This document shows, piece after piece, positions 39,801 to 43,187 of a stretch of DNA of 43,187 bases. Position numbers and translations under genes: made by a program. The notes under the pieces were generated by a model. That model ran no database searches. It was not told the DNA's origin and worked only from the letters and a program-made list of their open reading frames with translations. Origin of the DNA: Gluconobacter cerevisiae (GTDB taxonomy: Bacteria; Pseudomonadota; Alphaproteobacteria; Acetobacterales; Acetobacteraceae); the NCBI RefSeq assembly GCF_015244675.1, contig NZ_JABCQO010000013.1, positions 1 through 43,187 of the forward strand, given 5' to 3'. Each line of letters begins with the position of its first letter. Within the stretch, counting starts at the first letter, position 1.

Positions 39801-42233
39801 ATGGTCACCTCATCCAGCCCTCTGACCTCCTTGTCCAAAACGGCAGAAAACGAACAGCCCCACTGTCGAGTTGCTCTCTTCACTATCTGTTCCAACAATT
39901 ACATGCCCGCAGCTCGCGTTCTTATGGATTCGGTGGCAAAATTACACCCCGAATTTCAGCTTTTCATCGGGCTTGCAGACAAGATGGTCGACTGGGATGG
40001 CCTTTACGATGGTCCGGCCTCCATTATTGAAGCTGATACACTTGATATTCCCGATTTTAAGACTTTTGCTTTCCAATACGACATTATGGAATTCAATACG
40101 GCTATCAAACCGTTCCTGATGGAACACCTTCTGGTCGCTCAGGGATTTGATCGTGTCTTCTATTTTGATCCCGATATTCTCCTTCTCAATCGCCTCGATC
40201 TTCTGCTTGCTCACTTTGATGAGGGCGCTTCACTTCTCCTAACTCCACATCTGCATTGTCCGGCGGAAGGAGATGCAGATCCCAATGACATTACGATCAT
40301 GCGAGCCGGTGTGTATAATCTCGGCTTTCTCGGCGCCTCTCGTTCGGCAGAAACCCTCAACGTAATCCGCTGGTGGATGCGACGCCTGCATCGCACCTGC
40401 ATCAACGCCCAGGAACAGGGAATTTTTGTAGACCAGAAATTCATGGATCTGGCGCCCTGCTTTGCACCCAATACCCATATCATTCACAATCCCGGAATGA
40501 ACCTCGCATACTGGAATTTGGCGCAGGTCACCTTCAGACAGAATGATAATGCATGGACGGCCAATGACGACCCACTGGTATTTTTCCATTTCAGCGGATT
40601 TGATCCCCGACACCCTGAATGTCTGAGCAAGCATTGCCGGCACTTCCGGACCAACATTGCTCCTCCCCTGCGTAATCTTCTGGATCGTTATTCCACGCTT
40701 CTCTTTTCAGCAGGATACGGCACAATTCCGGCGGCGCTTTATGCCTATGGCGCTTTCACAAGCGGAACGCGAATTCCGGAACATGCCCGACACATGTTCC
40801 GGGAAAACACTCCTGACTGGCCGTCCGATCCTTTTGAGACCTATGAAGCATATCTCCAACAACCCGCTCCAAGAGGCAGTCAGGACAAGGAAAATCTTGT
40901 CTTTACAAATTTCCAGCATTATCTCTGGAATTTCTTCGATAACCAGCGTCTTAATCTTGACCCAGAGCGGGCTGATCATCTCACCAGCCTGACACACTGG
41001 TATATCAAAAATGCCCGGTTCGAGCAGGGGCTGGACCACCGCCTTATCGAACCTGTAGCCTGCCGCTTTGGGCAGGTTCGGCCTGCCAAGGCTATAACCG
41101 CGTTTCATAAATCTGCGGATCATGCCGACATTTCCGTTGTGGGCTATCTCCAGACGACCAGTGGTGTCGGTACAGTTGCCCGCCACACGCTTCAAAATCT
41201 CGCCAAGTCTGGTTTGGCTGTGGAGGGCGTTGATGTCGCCTTTGGAGTGGTTTCGGATCGTTCTGACAGAAGCTGTACGCACCTGCTGAACGGTCGCGTG
41301 CGCGGTCGTATTCAGCTTTACGCCAACATCAATGCAGACCAGCTTCCTGCCATCCTCAAGCATCTCCAACCCATCACGGATCCTGGTTATAAAATCAGCA
41401 TGCCGGCATGGGAACTTGAGGAATTTCCTGCGGAATGGCTGTCAGCTTTCGACGATGTCGATGAGATCTGGGCCCAGACCCGCTGGATACAGCGCATGCT
41501 TGCCGGCCGTCTGGACAAACCCGTCGTTTATATGCCGGTTGCGCTCACCCTTGATCTCCCGACAGCTCAACCGCGTGCGCGCTTCGGCCTGCCGGAAGAC
41601 ACGTTCCTCTTTTACTTCTCATTTGATTTTTTATCTTTCATCGAACGCAAAAATCCCGAGGGCATCGTCGCAGCGTTCCGGCAAATGCGGCAACAGCACG
41701 GAAAAGCCCATCGCTCCGCTCTCGTCATCAAAGCCATGAACGGAGATTTCGCCAAAGACCGCGAAGACGCTTTCCTGAAACTCATTGGGGACGACCCCGA
41801 TATCATTCTCATCAACGGTGTGCTGTCACGCGCACACACCCTCTCCCTCATGACATGCTGTGACTGCGTCGTGTCGTTACACCGTTGTGAGGGTCTGGGC
41901 CTGGTTGTCGCTGAGGCCATGGCGCTGGGGCTTCCTGTCATTGCAACGGACTATGCAGCGACGACCGATCTTCTTTCTCCTGCCACAGGTTACCCCGTGG
42001 GCTATCGCCTTGTTCCTGTCAAAAAGGGTGAATATCCCTTCGGAGAGGGTCAGAGATGGGCTGATCCAGATATCGGACATGCTGCATGGCTGATGCGGCA
42101 TGTCATGAACAATCCAGAAGAAGCGCAGCAAAAGGCCACCGCAGCACAGCAATTTATCCAGAAGACCTACAACGCCGAAATTGTTCTCAAGCAGCAGATG
42201 CAGCGTTTTGCCGAGCTGACCAAGAACACCTGA
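39801..42233 (+). CDS. Two-domain glycosyltransferase (GT-A plus GT4 type)
   Basis: An 810-residue protein with no membrane segments that appears to join two glycosyltransferases. The first half begins CRVALFTICSNNYMPAARVLMDSV and carries a DxD metal/nucleotide site in FYFDPDILLL (Asp123, Asp125), as in GT8-like GT-A enzymes, up to about residue 400. The second half (about 440-800) is a GT4-type GT-B enzyme, with TSGVGTVARHTL at its start and the donor-binding ECGLG-like patch CEGLGLVVAEAMALG (Glu697 and Glu705) near the end. It probably adds two sugars in lipopolysaccharide or capsule assembly; the sugars are unknown. A TTG at 39768 extends the frame, but the ATG at 39801 is more likely; neither has a clear ribosome-binding site. 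The coiled-coil gene follows at 29 nt. Confidence 0.82.
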   Translation: MVTSSSPLTSLSKTAENEQPHCRVALFTICSNNYMPAARVLMDSVAKLHPEFQLFIGLADKMVDWDGLYDGPASIIEADTLDIPDFKTFAFQYDIMEFNTAIKPFLMEHLLVAQGFDRVFYFDPDILLLNRLDLLLAHFDEGASLLLTPHLHCPAEGDADPNDITIMRAGVYNLGFLGASRSAETLNVIRWWMRRLHRTCINAQEQGIFVDQKFMDLAPCFAPNTHIIHNPGMNLAYWNLAQVTFRQNDNAWTANDDPLVFFHFSGFDPRHPECLSKHCRHFRTNIAPPLRNLLDRYSTLLFSAGYGTIPAALYAYGAFTSGTRIPEHARHMFRENTPDWPSDPFETYEAYLQQPAPRGSQDKENLVFTNFQHYLWNFFDNQRLNLDPERADHLTSLTHWYIKNARFEQGLDHRLIEPVACRFGQVRPAKAITAFHKSADHADISVVGYLQTTSGVGTVARHTLQNLAKSGLAVEGVDVAFGVVSDRSDRSCTHLLNGRVRGRIQLYANINADQLPAILKHLQPITDPGYKISMPAWELEEFPAEWLSAFDDVDEIWAQTRWIQRMLAGRLDKPVVYMPVALTLDLPTAQPRARFGLPEDTFLFYFSFDFLSFIERKNPEGIVAAFRQMRQQHGKAHRSALVIKAMNGDFAKDREDAFLKLIGDDPDIILINGVLSRAHTLSLMTCCDCVVSLHRCEGLGLVVAEAMALGLPVIATDYAATTDLLSPATGYPVGYRLVPVKKGEYPFGEGQRWADPDIGHAAWLMRHVMNNPEEAQQKATAAQQFIQKTYNAEIVLKQQMQRFAELTKNT

Positions 42234-42262
42234 GTCTGCTCTCAAGAAGAAAAGAAGTTCTT

Positions 42263-42754
42263 ATGTCCACGAGAAATCATGCCCAGCACAAACCTACCCC
42301 GCGTCCCGTACAAAAAGACACGCCCAAAAACAGGACGTCTCAACCGTTGGAATCTCTGAAGACGAATGCCATCGAGATGGCACGGGAAGCGCAATCCCGT
42401 GCGGAGCATGAAGCCACTTTTCTGAGAAATGAAGTCGAACGCCTTCACACTTCGGTCGCACGTCTTCAGGAACGCTGCGAAGATTACGCCATGCGCCTTG
42501 CCATGTCGCATGGTGGCCGTGAGGAACTGATCCACCTGCGCAGCAGGCTGTTCGAAACCTCCAGAGACCTTGATATTCCGAGAACTCATCCGGAAATTGT
42601 ACCCAACAATGTTACAGACCAACTGCGCCTGCTTGTCGCGGAACGTGACGATGCCCGCATGTGGCTGGATGCCGTGCGCCGCTCCACGTCATGGCGCATG
42701 ACACGCCCCTTCCGCGTTGTCATCCGCCTCGTAACATCCCGTCTCAGAGGCTGA
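42263..42754 (+). CDS. Coiled-coil protein with glycosyltransferase-associated tail
   Basis: A 163-residue soluble protein. The N-terminal 40 residues are basic and polar. Residues about 40-85 (EMAREAQSRAEHEATFLRN onward) form a likely coiled coil. The C-terminus RRSTSWRMTRPFRVVIRLV matches the SxSWRxTxPLR motif that is often found at the ends of polysaccharide glycosyltransferases and their partner proteins. I do not know its function; a chain-length or scaffold role in glycan assembly is a guess from motif and neighbours. The frame is open to 42086 inside the glycosyltransferase gene; the ATG at 42263 is chosen because of the purine-rich AAGAAGAAAAGAAG upstream. It is probably cotranscribed with the genes on both sides. 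Confidence 0.65.
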   Translation: MSTRNHAQHKPTPRPVQKDTPKNRTSQPLESLKTNAIEMAREAQSRAEHEATFLRNEVERLHTSVARLQERCEDYAMRLAMSHGGREELIHLRSRLFETSRDLDIPRTHPEIVPNNVTDQLRLLVAERDDARMWLDAVRRSTSWRMTRPFRVVIRLVTSRLRG

Positions 42755-42767
42755 ATTAGAAAAACTG

Positions 42768-43076
42768 ATGTCCGTATCCGCTTCTCGTGCCCATTTTCCA
42801 GCCTCCTTCATGCTTGTCGGCTGGAAAATGCTTCTGCCCGTCTTGGCAGCATTCATTTGCCTGACAGGGTGGTGGCAAGACGGACATCATCCCACGGCAG
42901 CGCTTCCGGGAAACGGGTGGTGGGGAGACTATGACCAGTCACATTACATCCACGCTGCCCTCTCCTTCGCCAAGGGCGAGTTCTCATCTGCGGAACAGTG
43001 GTACCTTCCCCTGTATCCCGCGCTCGCCGTACCAGGCGTGTGGCTACACCTCCCTGATCCGTTTCTCCCGCTGAAC
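42768..43076 (+). pseudogene. 5' fragment of a membrane glycan gene cut by an IS
   Basis: Only about 103 codons remain of a larger gene. They encode a short polar N-terminus, a hydrophobic helix (MLLPVLAAFICLTGWW), then GDYDQSHYIHAALSFAKG and QWYLPLYPALAVPGVWL, a pattern like the first periplasmic loop and second helix of polytopic GT-C or polymerase-type membrane proteins. The native frame stops making sense at 43076, where the left inverted repeat of an IS5-family element begins; the frame then runs four codons into the element and ends at 43091. It starts 13 nt after the coiled-coil gene, so it was the third gene of the glycan operon. Whether its 3' part survives beyond the element is outside this window. 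Confidence 0.75.
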
Positions 43077-43101
43077 GGCTTTGTTGCGTAAATGCTCGGA
43101 G

Positions 43102-43122
43102 TGGATTCACGGAATGAATCCA
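43102..43122 (+). promoter_or_regulatory. Hairpin before the transposase start
   Basis: TGGATTCA and TGAATCCA form an 8-bp perfect stem with a 5-nt CGGAA loop, ending 18 nt before the transposase ATG. Such hairpins near IS ends can limit transposase translation from transcripts that enter from outside; that use here is inferred. Confidence 0.45.
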
Positions 43123-43140
43123 GACTGGTAGCTGGGAGTG

Positions 43141-43187
43141 ATGAGCAAGCCGAAAGCCACGCGATACCGTACGACGAACTGGTCCTC
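43141..43187 (+). CDS. IS5-family transposase, N-terminal fragment
   Basis: Fifteen codons are visible, reading MSKPKATRYRTTNWS, before the window ends. The RYRTTNW stretch is a familiar N-terminus of IS5-family DDE transposases in acetic acid bacteria and other proteobacteria. A weak GGGAG lies just upstream, overlapping an in-frame GTG at 43138. The catalytic domain is not in the window. Confidence 0.8.
   Translation, partial: MSKPKATRYRTTNWS

Larger units (their letters stand above)
43077..43187 (+). mobile_element. IS5-family insertion sequence, left end
   Basis: The terminus GGCTTTGTTGCGTAAA resembles the inverted repeats of IS5-family (IS903/IS1031-group) elements. It is followed after about 50 nt by a frame that begins like their transposases. 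An 8-bp hairpin (43102-43122) lies between the end and the transposase start. The right end and any target duplication are beyond the window. Confidence 0.85.

Noticed and set aside
39743-40030. Frame of 95 codons overlapping the glycosyltransferase start
   Set aside because: Starts with TTG, lacks a ribosome-binding site and runs in the wrong frame across a conserved glycosyltransferase N-terminus.
1-43187. CRISPR arrays, tRNA and rRNA genes
   Set aside because: Reading both strands I saw no regularly spaced repeats, cloverleaf with a TTCRA loop, or rRNA-like stretches. A tRNA scan would be needed to be certain.

Overview
This window looks like chromosomal DNA of an alphaproteobacterium, most probably an acetic acid bacterium (Acetobacteraceae, Gluconobacter-like). 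The grounds are the moderately high G+C of the genes, an OprB-type porin, a type-2 glycerate kinase, a very large cyclic beta-1,2-glucan synthase and an IS5-family element. This is inference from gene content; there is no rRNA, tRNA or other marker in the window to fix the genus. I see no CRISPR array, prophage or plasmid backbone.

Layout. 1-7.3 kb holds metabolism and transport: a glycerate 2-kinase, a cold-shock protein with a structured leader, a LysR regulator divergent from a YeiH-type exporter, a saccharopine-dehydrogenase-like enzyme divergent from an Lrp/AsnC regulator with a palindrome at the regulator start, and an OprB porin. 7.4-10.1 kb is a three-gene, translationally coupled ABC-2 exporter (ATPase plus two permeases), followed by a convergent HpxZ-like protein. 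10.7-16.7 kb is a tripartite RND efflux operon in the order pump, periplasmic adaptor, outer-membrane channel.

16.8-23 kb holds a small lipoprotein, a VOC protein, a MYG1-family protein, a secreted phosphoesterase/phospholipase C, a PiT phosphate transporter and a secreted DNA/RNA endonuclease. The last three could together free and import phosphate. 23-31.6 kb is one giant gene for cyclic beta-1,2-glucan synthase (NdvB). 31.8-34.6 kb holds a secreted protein whose C-terminal membrane tail resembles the phage superinfection-immunity (Imm) family, then a CLC-type fluoride/proton antiporter. Upstream of the antiporter is a convincing fluoride riboswitch whose 3' end can pair with the ribosome-binding site.

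34.8-39.2 kb holds a periplasmic M1 aminopeptidase and an ABC-F ATPase. After an unusually AT-rich spacer of about 600 bp comes a surface-glycan locus: a two-domain glycosyltransferase, a coiled-coil protein with a glycosyltransferase-associated tail, and a membrane protein cut by an IS5-family insertion sequence whose left end closes the window.

Strongest second-look items: the fluoride riboswitch with its visible switching helix and a four-codon upstream ORF; the csp leader, in which an exact anti-Shine-Dalgarno lies upstream of a hairpin; the Imm-like fusion protein; the RND pump lacking the usual transmembrane lysine; and a recurring style of stop-codon-adjacent hairpins without a U-tract.
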